Source of the DNA: Cruorifilaria tuberocauda | Lineage: Eukaryota; Nematoda; Chromadorea; Rhabditida; Onchocercidae | Assembly: GCA_013365365.1 (NCBI GenBank) | Contig: JABVXU010000219.1 | Coordinates: forward strand, 24,792-88,791 | Direction of reading: 5' to 3' | Length of the DNA: 64,000 nt | Shown: positions 1-12,094 of the stretch, piece after piece | Numbering within the stretch: the first letter of the stretch is position 1 | How the letters are laid out: every line of letters starts with the position of its first letter | The notes under the pieces: generated by a model | Database searches by the model: none | The model's input: only the letters and a program-made list of their open reading frames with translations | What the model was told of the DNA's origin: nothing | Position numbers and translations under genes: made by a program

Positions 1-132
1 TATAAAAGAATTTGATGCTTGCTTAAAGCCAATAGAGATAAAACGTTTTTTAGATTGTTTCAGTAAATCGATTTGATATGGCTTGGTTTTATCAATAACA
101 GTTGATTACCATATGTGACATATTTTTTACAG

Positions 133-961
133 ATGACTTCTTTAACTGATAACGGCTATCGATACACAAGACTAGATAATTCACCTTCTTCTTCAGCAGG
201 ATTTTTTGCTGACACCTTACAAAAGCAGCAAGTATATTTACGAATTCTTCACCAAAAACTTTTTTGATCTTGATAAAAGAGAAGTTTCAAAATGTGAAAT
301 GTGTAAAATCATTGTGATAAGTATTCGTAATTTCTTTTTGAAATCCTTTGATATCCTTTTATTTTACGTATATGATAGTGAATTATTTTTGTTCCTAATA
401 CTAGCTCGCCAATAATAATATGAGTAGTATTTTTAGACAATATTGACTGATCAGGACAGAGATCTGGAAAAGGTGGGTGATTCGGTGCAATTGCTGAAAA
501 ATATGAGCAGTCGCATTGGAACGGAACTCGAAGAACAATCAATGTAATTTTCTTTCTTTCCGATAATGGCTGCTATCTGTAACAAAATATATTTTCAATT
601 TTTTAATTTTAGCATGTTGGATGATTTGAGTACAGATATGGAACGGACAGGAATGAAGATGGATGAAATGATGAAAAAAATTGCTAAAGTAACCAATATG
701 AACGATGGTACGTTTTAATTTCTTAATTTTTAATGCAAAATTTTTGAATAGTGAAGAGCATATGTATTGCACGCTTTACTGTTTATTTCTCCAGTCAAAG
801 AATTTATTATAAGAATAATTAATTAAATTATTTAGAAGGATCGCAAGAATTGGGCTAGATTGCATTGAATTCTGAGAATTTCAGATAAGAGACAGTGGAT
901 GGCGATTTTTATATTGTCCATAATATTGTTCTTTATTGTTATTTTGTTTATATTGCTGTAG
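133..961 (+). CDS. syx-6: Syntaxin-6-type t-SNARE, 3' part (5' end outside window)
   Basis: Qc-type SNARE of the trans-Golgi/endosome fusion machinery. Exons 133-230, 437-543, 613-707 and 885-961 join with consistent phase. The joined protein reads a linker (TRLDNSPSSSAGFF), then a SNARE helix with QDRDLEKVGDSVQLLKNMS and RIGTELEEQSIMLDDL, matching the syntaxin-6/10 order. The last exon encodes RQW followed by about 19 hydrophobic residues and a stop, a C-terminal tail anchor. The ATG at 133 directly follows a splice acceptor (ttttttacag) and the N-terminal syntaxin-6 domain is absent, so 133 is probably an internal exon and the gene starts before the window. Family assignment is firm; the subtype name rests on remembered family sequence. 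Confidence 0.85.
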
Positions 962-1485
962 ATTGTTTTGTTTATCACTTTGAATTTCTCTGCTCATGCT
1001 TTCCTTGTTTTCAATTTGTCAAATGACTTTATACTTGTAAAAGATTAATCGAAGTTGATTAAATCTTTAGGCGAAGAGCTTATATTAGTCTATAATCTTA
1101 AATTCAATAAGAATTTTCTTGCTCAATGAATATTCTGGTTTTTGACTTAGGTGATATTTTGAATGTATATTTTGATTTGTACTTCAATTGTTAACTGTAG
1201 TAATTAATTATTTATAATAAAGAGTTTCTCTCATTATTTCTTTACTTTTCCACAGTAAATTGAGAAGGGCCTTCAGTAGTTGTACATATTTTTTAAGTTA
1301 ATTTACTGAGAAACAATAATGCAATCTACGATATAAAATCGCTCCATTCTGGAACCATTTCTTCTTACATATCGATTATGTTTATATGTTGTTTCTGTTA
1401 GAATATTAACATTTTTTGCTTAGTTTCTTATTTTTCCAGCAAAAGTAGCCGTTTTTATTTGTTCAGGAATCTTATCGAGATTAAA
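962..1485. other. Intergenic, SNARE 3' flank and POFUT1 leader
   Basis: AT-rich DNA. It holds the 3' UTR of the syntaxin gene and, near 1440 and 1466, acceptor-like sites (tttttccag, tttgttcag) that could receive a spliced leader or bound a leader exon for the fucosyltransferase. The short spacing and same orientation would allow an operon, but no proof is visible. Confidence 0.5.
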
Positions 1486-3992
1486 ATGTCCTTGTCACTT
1501 TTTTCACTCTTTAATTTTATCACATTATTACGGATTAATGATTTCACTTCTGCTGCTGGATATGTAGTGTACTGCCCATGTATGGGCAGATTTGGTAATC
1601 AAATGGAGTATTTTCTCGGCATATTGGCATTTGTGAAAGCTCTTAACAGAACTTTAGTTTTACCTCCATTCGTTGAATACTATCCCGAGAAAAGGGAAGC
1701 TGTAAGTTTTCTGTGCTATTTAAATTTTTCTTATTCAGTTGTATTTTTTTTGTTTATATGACTACATAATAACACTACACTTACTAACTTTCACTTATTC
1801 ACTTCATTGTTGGTTAATTATGCAACACATTTCAAAATATCCGTGATTCTTAGTCTTAACATTCAATTGACAATTCTATGGATTTGTGGAAATGTAACTG
1901 TGGTTTTAGATATGATTTTGTATTTTGCTTTTCAAAATCATTTCAGAAATTTTTCTCTTTATTTAGGTCATGGTTGATTTTGACAAATATTTCTTGGTTG
2001 AACCGTTGCGTCACTTTCATAAAGTGATTGTTATGCGTGATTTTATGAAGAAAATTGCACCAAATGTTTGGCCATTGAATAAAAGGAAAGGTAAGAATAT
2101 ATTTGTATCGCCTTTTTTTATAATGTGCATATTTTGGGTTCTGTGTATCTTTAGTTAGTTTATCAGCTTTTATCAAATATTTTAAAAGTAATCGGTATTT
2201 TCTTCATAAGTATAATTCATAAGATTTCAGCATTTTGTTGGCAACCGCGTAAAAGTATCTATGATACAAGGAAATCATTTGGATGTCATGCCAAAGAGGG
2301 AAATCCATCTAGTGCATTTTGGAATTATTCGAATATAAGTTTCGTTGGCGATGTTTACTATGCTTCAGATTTTCATGAAGCTCATTTCGTTCACTTGACG
2401 AGAGTACAAGAAAAATGGAATGAGAAGTAAACATTCCGTATGAATCATCTGTAATCTCAGTATTTCATTATTACTTCAAAAAAGTGAGCGGAAATGGCAG
2501 TCGGGAATGACAACACGCCTTGTTTCGGTAGTTATCATAACGTTATCTGGCGTTATCACTTAGATAAAAAATAAAATTAAAATCGAGTGAGATAGAGCAA
2601 CGAATCATTATTAACTGGAGTAAAAAAATTTTTACTCGAAGTGAACAATACTTTTTAATGTAAATTATCTGCTATTATAATAAAGCAATAAACAGCAGCT
2701 TAGGTTATTTTTACTAATACCTGTATTTTTTTAGGTTTCCAACTAACCGATATCCAGTTTTGTCATTCATTTCGGCTCCAGCAGCATTTCCAGCACGAAC
2801 AGATCATCATCACTTGCAGAGATATCTTCATTGGTCAAAATCAATTATGATAGAGGCTAATAAATATGTAGCAGAATCACTTACAAGACCATTTATTGGT
2901 ATTCACTTGCGGAATGATGTAGACTGGGTAAATCTTGCAATGATGAATTTTAGCATTCCCAGTTGGCTCAAAAAATAGTGCACAATTCGATCGAAATCAG
3001 AAAACTTATTAGATCAAAAATTTTATAAATGCAGGATCTAGCTTCAGCAATGCTAAGTCTTAAACCATCTCTTTTGCTATAAATTTTGTTTGTTTATATG
3101 AGAATTCCATGGATAAATGTGAAGCTAATTTGATGTTTGCAGGAAAATTTATGTCAAATGGTACAGAAGAATGAAACTGAGAAATTATTTGGTTCAGCAA
3201 TTTGCACTGGTAACAGCAATAAATTAACTTACGAAATGTGTCTGCCTTCACTGGAAACAATTATGAAAGATGTAAAATTTTGGTAACTTTATATTTAAGA
3301 AAACGTGTGAGTGAGACAGTCTCGAAGTTAGATGCAAACTTTGTTAGTTCTTTGACTTTATTGTATGACATGCTGGCATGCTTGTTTTCATCTTTTATTG
3401 TGTAGTTATTTTCTAATAATTTTGGAAATAGTAAATTTGAGATCAGAAAGGAAGCATTAAAGTTGAAAGTACGATCAGTATTTGTATCAAGCGATCGAAA
3501 TCACTATATCAATGAATTAAGAGAAGAACTAGCTCCTTTCCAGGTATATATTCCAGATATATAATATTTTACTAATAAAAGTGAAAATATGAATGCGTAA
3601 ATCTTATTCAATCTTTTTTGTTAAGATTAAAAAGTTTGATGACAACTAATTGCAACATTTTCATGGCAGAAAGTTAAGTTGTAGTGTTAGGTTTTTCCAT
3701 GGCAAACTGAATAACATTTGCTTGTAGGAATGCGTGGTCTTTTAAAACTTTGACTTCCAGGAAAAAACCAATGGAAAATTTACGATTCTTTCAGATTATT
3801 GTGCAGCGCCGTTATCCTGAAAACCTACATGTGAATTTGGCGATTGTTTCAATAGCAGATCATTTTATAGGCAACTGTGTATCCACTTTGAGCGCATTTA
3901 TATATCGGCAGAGAAAGTATGCATCAGGCATTCCAAGACCATCATCGTTTTTTGCTCAAAATTATTTTGCAGAAAATAGAGATGAACTGTAG
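1486..3992 (+). CDS. pofut-1: GDP-fucose protein O-fucosyltransferase 1
   Basis: ER-luminal enzyme that adds O-fucose to Ser/Thr of EGF repeats, including Notch-type receptors. Exons 1486-1701, 1967-2090, 2231-2426, 2735-2927, 3143-3271, 3442-3543 and 3795-3992 join without phase errors to about 385 residues; human POFUT1 is 388. Visible landmarks are a signal peptide ([15 protein letters not shown]), [11 protein letters not shown], the LNRTL segment, GIHLRND with the GDP-fucose-binding Arg, a Cys-containing loop ending in [22 protein letters not shown] and RPSSFF. The C-terminus is RDEL, an ER-retrieval signal; the human protein ends RDEF. The start was chosen because it opens the signal peptide. 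The acceptor at 3442 (aatttgag) is weak but gives the same residue spacing as human. Confidence 0.93.
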
Positions 3993-5321
3993 CCTTTCAT
4001 AAGCATTTATACGAGTGATTGGCAGGGGTTTTTCTAGTTCGAGTCGTTAATGAAAACATGATATCGAAGAGCACTAATTTCCCCAGATAAAATATAATTT
4101 AAATGGGGTAGAAGGTATTTAGCAATGAAATTAAGTGGTAAGAAATGCGTATTACTTAAGAAAAGTTCCTTAAAAAAATCTTTTGGACACAATGTATACT
4201 TATCATTGGAATATATTAAATATCAACAACTCATACACTGCGCATATTACGCATATTCACCTTTATAAATGAATCCTTAATTGCTTTATGACTAATTAAA
4301 TGAAACCTACTAAATCACCGGAATGTTTGCAAGATAATTTAATCCTTTACTAAGTGACGATTCTCCCATTGCTTTTCTTTAATATGATAAAAATATTTGA
4401 GAATTTTCAAGCTCGAAGAGTTAGGGATTACGTACCAAAGCCATATATCATAAAAAGACAATATTCACATTGTCATAAAATGATAAATTTTTAGAGCTAG
4501 ATTAAGGAACTTTAATTTCAAGAGAAGTTCAATTTCTTCAGAAACGAAGGACGAAAAAAGGGATGTGAGTAAGACTTTCTATCCTCAACCTCTCAATCAA
4601 TAAATTTCCATTCCAAGAAGCTATGGGAGCAAGTGAATACATATATATAAATCAGAATACAAAAAATGAAAAATGGGTTTGTCACAACCACCACAACAAT
4701 AATGGATACATATAATGTTCGGCTGATAACATGGACAATACACGACAATAAGTATTAAATTTAAAAAAATTAATTGGGATTTATTATAAAGACTTGGAAA
4801 TATTGCAAAATGCGGTAGAATGTATAATGATCATTGTTAACCACAACCTAAAATTGATAAATAGTTGCAGTTTTTTAGTAATAATTCACAGCAGTTTTGA
4901 TTTTTTCTCTTTTTAGAGAAAACATTTTAAATTACAAAACAGCTGATGAAAATAACATTCATAAAAATTTTGCGTTATGACTGAACCATTTTCCAAAGTC
5001 ATGAATTCATTACTTTATGGACATATAAATTGGAAGATATTTTATTGTACATGCCCTCCTTATGGACATCTTATTCTCTATACCTATAAAGCACAATTAC
5101 AAATATTTCACAATCATTTAAAAATTTACAAAGTGCATCGAAATTCACAAAAGCGAAAAATTATCTTAGATATCATTTTTTTGTTGAGATATCTAAAATG
5201 ATCTTATTTCTGATACCTTACATCAAAACGTAAAAGCTAAATTTAGGATGAGATTTTCTATGCTCCAGTAGAAATACACAGTTGAAGATGACTGTTCATA
5301 AAACTGGCTTTATCAATTATT
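3993..5321. other. Intergenic between convergent genes
   Basis: About 1.3 kb between the ends of the fucosyltransferase (+) and unc-18 (-), so it should contain both 3' UTRs. It is AT-rich. A 74-codon reading frame at 4977-5201 has no recognisable product. A short inverted pair (agatatc/gatatct) lies near 5170-5195. No gene is supported here. Confidence 0.5.
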
Positions 5322-8300
5322 TCAAGGTTTGTTGAGTCCTCGAAGGTTTTCTAGAAAAGCTGCTGGATTTATCAGCTGATCTGATCCTGAAACAAAGATG
5401 GAAGTAATTTATAACTCATAATAATTTGAAGTTTGAGTTAGTAAAAAGTAAAATACGAATTTATTCGAACCTACGATAACTTCCCACGGTTTTTTATCTT
5501 TGGTTACTTCGTAAGCAACTCTCATTTCTGAATATGTTATTCCACCCACTATAAAAACAATTAAACGAGGTCCTGAGCGGTACGATGTCTGATGTCCGCG
5601 TTCTTTATGCCACTGACCATATCGAGCACTAAACGAACATTGTAGTGATAAAACATTGAAGACAAAAATCTTGAATCACTCAATTAGGAGAAAAATGCAA
5701 CGGAAGAGAGAAAACTTGAAAAATGAAAGTTACAAGCTTTCTATTTGAATGAATTTTGAATAATCCAAAGAGTAAGTATTGAGGAATACACTTGAAAACA
5801 TGAATAAAAAACCTGGTTGGTGGGCGATATGTTGGAGTGGCTTGTCGTCCTGCTAGAAATGGGAAATGCTTCATATCAAGTTTATCATCTATGGCATCTT
5901 CCAAAATGTCCTTCAAGACTGGAACCCATCGAGAAGATTGGTAAACCTGTTCGTTAGCACGCTCTTTACGACTCGGTGTCCAAAATCGCTTTCGTCCTTG
6001 CTAAAAGTTCAAGAATTATAGGAAATTAGTAAGAGATCGTATCAGTATGGATATATCTAAATAAAATAAAAATTCCTATATTTGTAACTTACATCTATAA
6101 TTATGTTTAAACCTAAAAACATTGCGTTCGCCAATGTATCCTTCTCCCTCACGTCAATATTCGCATGTTGAAGAAGTTTGTCCAAATTTTCTTCGGTAAT
6201 GCCTTAAGCATATAAAATATAAAGATCGAAGGATTGCATACAGCTTATTTGTCAATTCTCAATCATACTAGTTCATAAAATTATGCTGATTCCTCATGAA
6301 ACAGAAACAGAAGCATTTGCCAATGAAGTATTTTAAAAATCGAACCGTTTTTCGACAAAATATAAAGTAAAATAAGTCGGAGACGGTCGGGTGGTTCAAC
6401 CGCTGGGTCAATCAGCAATGGTACCATTAACTTCATCGGATCTTTTACTCGTTCACCTTCTGCATCAACCTGCATTGCCAGATCCTACAAATAGTTTTAC
6501 GTAAATTAATATGGTATGTAAATATGGGAGAATCGTACAATGTTTTCCACAGACCTGTTCGACTTTACAAAGCTTATCGATTCCTTGTTGATATTTACGC
6601 ATACATTCTTCTGCCAAGTGAAAATGTGTGTTAAATTTGTTTAGTTCTTTCTGATACTGTGGCATTTTCTTAATCATCATTGACAGATCTAAACAAAAAC
6701 AAGGTGAATTCCAATGAAAATAATGATTTTCTGATATAATGATGAAAAGGATGGCCGAATATAAATATACTTAAGCAGAAATATATGAAAAAGAAATGAA
6801 CCTTTGATGCTTTTTGCATCAGCTTTCATGCCAGCATTATTTTCAGAAAATTTTTTCAATCCTTTTGTAACTTCTTGAGAAACAACAGCAATATGTTTAT
6901 GGCGATTTTCAACCCAGAGATCATCATTTTCATCAAGTAGTACTTCTTTATCAATACTATCATTGCCACCCGTTTCATAACTGAAATATTAAGAAAATAG
7001 GATCCAAATTCGTATCTGTACGACAGATCTAAAAATAGTGCATAGGAACCACAACAATACTTCCTGAAATACTGCATACGACATAGAAAATTTGATAAAT
7101 TTCCATAAACTAACCGGTAAACATCATTATCTATATCCAAAAGATCATATGTCATAGCCTGTAAGGTTAATTCATGAAGCAGTGGGCTGATAGCATCAAA
7201 GCCTCGGTCGATAATCACTAGTTGACTACGAGCCTTATCTGCACCTTCTCCCATGGAGGGATCATCTGCTTTATAAGCATCAAGCTTCTGTTGCACTAAA
7301 TGTGATAATTCAACATTTCGTTCAAAGTCTGCTCGATACCTGAAAATGAAATATTCAGAAAAATTAGAAAAACTAAAATTTTCTGATTTTTTACATGGAT
7401 TTAATCAATAATTCCTTCAACTTCAGCAATAGAGCATTTCGAATTTTTATTTTCCCTTAAGCTTAACAGAAAAAAACATTCTCGGGTATTTTTAAAAATC
7501 GCAAAGTACCCAAAGTCTGAGTTTGTTATTTCAAATTATTTTACCTTAGAAGTGGGTATTCTCCAAGCGTTGCGCAAACAGTAGCAATCTGTTCTGCAAT
7601 ACGTTCTAAATTAGTTGTCAAACCACCTTGTTTTTGTGCATTGTAGTATAGAAAGAATGTGTCCGGTGAATCCAAGGAATATACCTAAAAATTTTCCATC
7701 AATATAAAATAGTGGTTTTCGGAACTTTACAGAGAAAATGAGAAAAGAAGAGAAGAAAATTTTCGATAATTACAGGAACTATTTTATCATGAATTGCCAC
7801 AGAAAGAAATACAACTTTAAGTAATTTAAGATAGAAAATCGCAAATGGCATAGCGATCAACATTTCTACTGAAGAATCAATATACTAAAGGGATGCCATG
7901 GGATTGAGCTGAACGAATTTATGTTAAAAAATGCATACCTGTGATTCATATGGAGTGAAAGCGATATTTACTTCCTTCAGAGTTTTGATATATTTCGCTG
8001 CACGGCTTTTTGATAATGTTGAAAAGAGCTGGTCAGGACATGCTAAAATTTATATCTGCTCTTTTAGCTTACGCTTAAATAATAAAACTGAACTTTACAT
8101 AGCTAATTCTGAAAATCCACATGAAGTGATCATTCGAAAAGGTACTCTACGAAATCTTTAACTATTAAATAAAATATCATTCATTCCTCGTAACTCAATT
8201 CTCAATAAATGTCAATATTTTCAATTACTTAACTGGTTTAGTTTGATTCAATTGAGCATAAAAACACGATCATACCTTCAGTAAAGAACACATGTGCACA

Positions 8301-11300
8301 TCGGTACTGATTTCTACTATAGGTGAAATCTGCGATTAATTTATCAACGGAATCCTTCGTTGGAGCAATCAAATAAATAGCGTCAAGACTCTGAAATTAA
8401 GCAAAACTGCTAATTTAATATTCTTAAAGCCATTTACACGGTGTTTTAATTTCATTTAAACAATGTTATTTCATTAGATGAAGTGCCATGACTTACAGCC
8501 AACGGTTCCCGACGTTTATTGATATCCTCGACAATTGTAATACCTTCATCCATGATATTGTGCATCTTGCAACATGCACTAAGCATGCGCATCGCCAATC
8601 GATCCACCACGAGAACATTCCACCCACCGCCCTTATCGCTTCGTCGCAACGGTCGAATCACTTCATTGAGTAGTTCTATAGTGAATCGATGTTAAACAAT
8701 AAAAAATGCGAATTATTAATTGACAGCATGAAAGCTTGAGTTATAAATCTACTGAATGAATCTGAAAATTATAGAGTTGATTAAAAGCTCGAAATTTCTG
8801 TAATAGAAATCGCTTAAAGCTGTCAAGTATTTGTTTAGTGCCTAATGATTATCAAAAAGCAACGAACGTGACTGACACAAAAACTCAGAAATACGTAAAC
8901 TTGTTCCTCAACCCGAAACGGAGCAGATGATATTTAAAATGTCTATTGTAGTATTTCCAGTCATTTCTACATTCTCATACTGTTAGAAGCGGTGTACGCT
9001 AGCATTTACTCATGAAATTACTCGAACACAAACAAAGAGAGCTTCAACGAATATCAAGTGAAATTCAAAGACTTTCACAAGGAAATCCACAGCAAAAACG
9101 GAAGTATGCACGTTTGAAGGTTCGCTAACATTCATATTTTATGAATTTTTGGCTACGAATTCTTCTGCAAGTTCGGTTCAGTTTGACATGAACTAGTCAA
9201 TGGAGTCAGGGTGATAATATGTCACAAATATTCGAAAAAGTGCTAACACAAAATTCTCGGTAATAGAAATCACAAAATCACGAAGAATACAAATGGCTAA
9301 TATGAAGTAGAATACAAGGCATTCAATTATAAAGATATATTTTAGACGATCGCTAGTTTCAGGACGATCTCGAAAAATTAAAGCAAGAGATAGAGAAGTT
9401 GCAAGAAAATAAGAATAAAGATGAAGAAAGGTAAATAACAAAGAAATACTGAAAACCGCATTTGTTATCAGTCAAAAAGGATAATCTTCGAATATTCATG
9501 GAGACAATATTGAAAACTACGAAGAGGAAACTGGGATTTGAATTTTTGTTAAATAGCCATGAAAAGAGATTTATGAAATTTTAGACTCCGTGAACTGAAA
9601 AAACAAATTGAGGCAAATGAAGGGAACGACGGAAGTAAAAAAAAGAAACGCAAAAAATTAGAAGTAAATAAGTTTTAAATCTCTCCTCTCATTTCTTTTT
9701 TCCTTTCCTTCCCTAGCTTCATTTTATATTTTGAAATCTACTACTAATTGTGAACACCGATAAAACCATACACTGTCTCTGTTTTCATGCCACCAAAACT
9801 TAATATCTAATTTCTTAATATCATTCATCCTTAATCAAATAAAAAAATATTTTTCGAAAGAATACGAAGAGCTACGGAAAATGCTAGGTGTTGGTGAAGA
9901 GCTTAAAGAAGGTGCAGAAAGAACGAATGATTACAGTGAGAATACATCATCGTTTAAAACGGATGAAAGCATAAATTTGTGAGTTTTTGTCACAAAGCAT
10001 TCAGGCATTTGCAGTTCTCTAAATCAATGACACTATTGAAGAAAATTAAATATGAAATACTAGTAAGAGATTACAATTTAATTTAACATCTCCTGAACAA
10101 CAGACCATTATAATTCCAGGGACAAGCAGTATCTGGAGGTAAAACCAATTCAAAAAGACCAATATGGTGTCTATGAACAGGTTAAAAATATAAAAACGGT
10201 TGAAGAACGAATGTTGAAAAGGTGAAAAGGTTTTTTAATATTCATAGATAAAGAAAATTGATAAAATGTTCACATACCATCCAACGAATCAATTCGATAG
10301 AACTAATACGATGTCTACAAACAATGCAATGGTCTTTTGATTTCATTTCAAAAAATTTCAGGAAAAAAATCGATCTCGAGGCGGAAGAGGCATTTACTGT
10401 TTGGATGGCCAATTTATGTGAATTAGAAACAGACATTGATAATATGACGAAACGAATGGCTAATCCAGTTATCCAGAACTTTGAAGAAGAATTAAGGCTG
10501 ATTCAAAAGAAAAGTAGCAAAGATACAAAAATGCTGAAAACAAAAGTTTGTTTCCTTTCGTTTCACTTAGTTGAAAATCAATTTAATGCTAAGAAAATTT
10601 AACAACAAGTTTTTTAGATTTATTTGTGAGCCGAGAAGCTCAAAATAACAAATATTTTCTATCTTTATGACAAGGTCTGATTATCGTTTTAACAAGTTTT
10701 CCCATCAAATATATTTAAAAGAATTAGGATTTCAAAGAAGAAAGAAACAGTATCTGTCCAACAGTGCTCAAAAAATATCTACGATATCTTTAATAGATAA
10801 ATGCCTAAAAAATCGTCCTTATGGCTCGATTCTAATTTCAAGAAAATGAAAAAAGTTATCCAAACTAAAAATTTCGTGTGGCATTGTAACATCCTGCTTA
10901 TTGAGCATTACTTAGTGGCAGCATGAGCTATAAATTGGTACACATAAAAAAATGATAATTTTAGGTAGAAAAATTGGAAATGCGAATAAGTAAAATTGAT
11001 CGGGCGCGCGAAATTTGTGTAACAACGATAGCAAAATTGAATTTAACCACCAAAAGAATTCTATTCGATATGATGGGTATTATGGTGAAAATTTTACGAA
11101 ACGCCTTGTACATTATTGCATGGATACGTGATTCAATAGCTATTGTACGGAAAGTAAATGAAAAATGAAGTAGTCCAGATGATTATATAGAAAACATTGT
11201 TTGTCTATTAAATTGAGCTAATAAATGTTAAACAATTGAGTTAAAGAGCATTACCAAATTAATTTTATTAGCAAAACAAGAATGCTTCTTCCAATCCTCA

Positions 11301-11924
11301 TCTACCTTAATATATATCTAAATCTCAGAACTTTCACTTTGTACATGTCAAAAATTTCAGTTACAGGCCATAGGCTGTAAGCCATAAATATAAAAAATGC
11401 ATTTCTGCTAGAAAATCAATAAATAAGTAACAAATAAGAGATTCAGAACTTTCAATTTGTATATACTAAAAATTTCAGTTACGGCCATAACTTAAAAAAA
11501 TCAATATGTGCCATAACTAAAAAAAAATCAATAAGTGAAAGTGAAATCTGAATACTGGACAGCTAATATCAGATAATCACAAATCCTAGGAAGAAGCTAA
11601 TACCAGACAATCACCAATAGTAAGAACAAGCTAATACCAGATAATCACAAATCCTAGGAAGAAGCTAATACCAGACAATCACCAATAGTAAGAACAAGCT
11701 AATACCAGCTAATAAAGTTGAAAACTTCTATGGAATATGCTAAGAAGTCTAAACTGAAATCTACTATTAATTTCTATTAACTAAATTTAAATCTGCTAAT
11801 AAGTCACAAATAGTAAGAACAAGCTAATAATACCAGATAATCACAAATGGCACGAAAATACTATAATATAGAATGTAGAGAAATTCAATGACTTACTCTG
11901 ACCAACGATTGATTTCAGCGACAT
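5322..11924 (-). CDS. unc-18: UNC-18 / Munc18-type Sec1-Munc18 protein
   Basis: Syntaxin-binding SM protein needed for synaptic vesicle docking and fusion; cytosolic, neuronal. Thirteen exons on the minus strand, from 5': 11924-11897, 8675-8497, 8390-8276, 8042-7939, 7684-7545, 7339-7115, 6980-6802, 6688-6555, 6484-6346, 6202-6093, 6000-5813, 5628-5471, 5386-5322. They total 1764 nt, 587 residues, all phases closing; C. elegans UNC-18 is of similar length. Exon 1 is only 28 nt and encodes MSLKSIVGQ. Landmarks include [87 protein letters not shown] and [18 protein letters not shown]. Intron 1 (8676-11896) contains a gene on the other strand. Start exon confidence is high because phase and residues fit exactly. 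Confidence 0.93.
9012..11168 (+). CDS. Unrecognised coiled-coil protein nested in unc-18 intron 1
   Basis: Exons 9012-9119, 9363-9430, 9585-9663, about 9872-9978, 10120-10221, 10362-10545 and 10965-11168 give about 283 residues. The N-terminal half is charged and heptad-like ([33 protein letters not shown]) with a basic run KKKKRKK, a nuclear-localisation-like patch. The middle contains [20 protein letters not shown], then [14 protein letters not shown] and a second coiled coil. The C-terminal stretch [20 protein letters not shown] is hydrophobic or amphipathic. The acceptor of exon 4 is uncertain: 9872 keeps phase, the better-looking site at 9861 does not. It lies wholly within unc-18 intron 1 on the opposite strand. 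I do not recognise the family, so no function is claimed. Confidence 0.7.
11330..11520. repeat. Pair of local direct repeats in unc-18 intron 1
   Basis: Two imperfect copies start cagaactttcactttgtaca (near 11326) and cagaactttcaatttgtata (near 11445). Each continues into aaaatttcagttac and a gccata-containing tract. They lie between the nested gene and unc-18 exon 1. Confidence 0.6.
11561..11850. repeat. 68-bp tandem repeat in unc-18 intron 1
   Basis: The unit contains ataatcacaaatcctaggaa followed by gaagctaataccagacaatc and accaatagtaagaacaag. Two near-perfect full copies run 11561-11697, with period 68 (11573 to 11641). Each is itself made of two related halves of about 34 bp. A further partial copy sits at about 11806-11850, after a non-repeat insert. 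Confidence 0.8.
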
Positions 11925-12094
11925 TTTCCCACGTTTTTCGTTTATCCTGTAACAAACATTATGGGATTTTCAAATATTAAAAAAATTGAATTCATACAAC
12001 CAATTGTAACGTTGAAGGCTTCTATGGAATATGCTAAGAAGTCTAAACTGAAACCTACTATTAATTTCTATTAACTAAATTTAAATCTGCTAAT
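11717..12094. repeat. Direct repeats flanking unc-18 exon 1
   Basis: About 85 bp beginning gttgaaaacttctatggaat at 11717-11801 recurs with few changes at 12011-12094. The two copies point the same way, 294 bp apart, and bracket the 28-nt first coding exon of unc-18 (11897-11924). Confidence 0.85.

Noticed and set aside
3035..3056. Possible extra POFUT1 exon encoding DLASAML after an acceptor
   Set aside because: It resembles the human sequence after DW, but including it breaks phase; joining 2927 directly to 3143 keeps frame and spacing.
4977..5201. 74-codon frame
   Set aside because: No splice or family support; lies in the 3' flank of two convergent genes.
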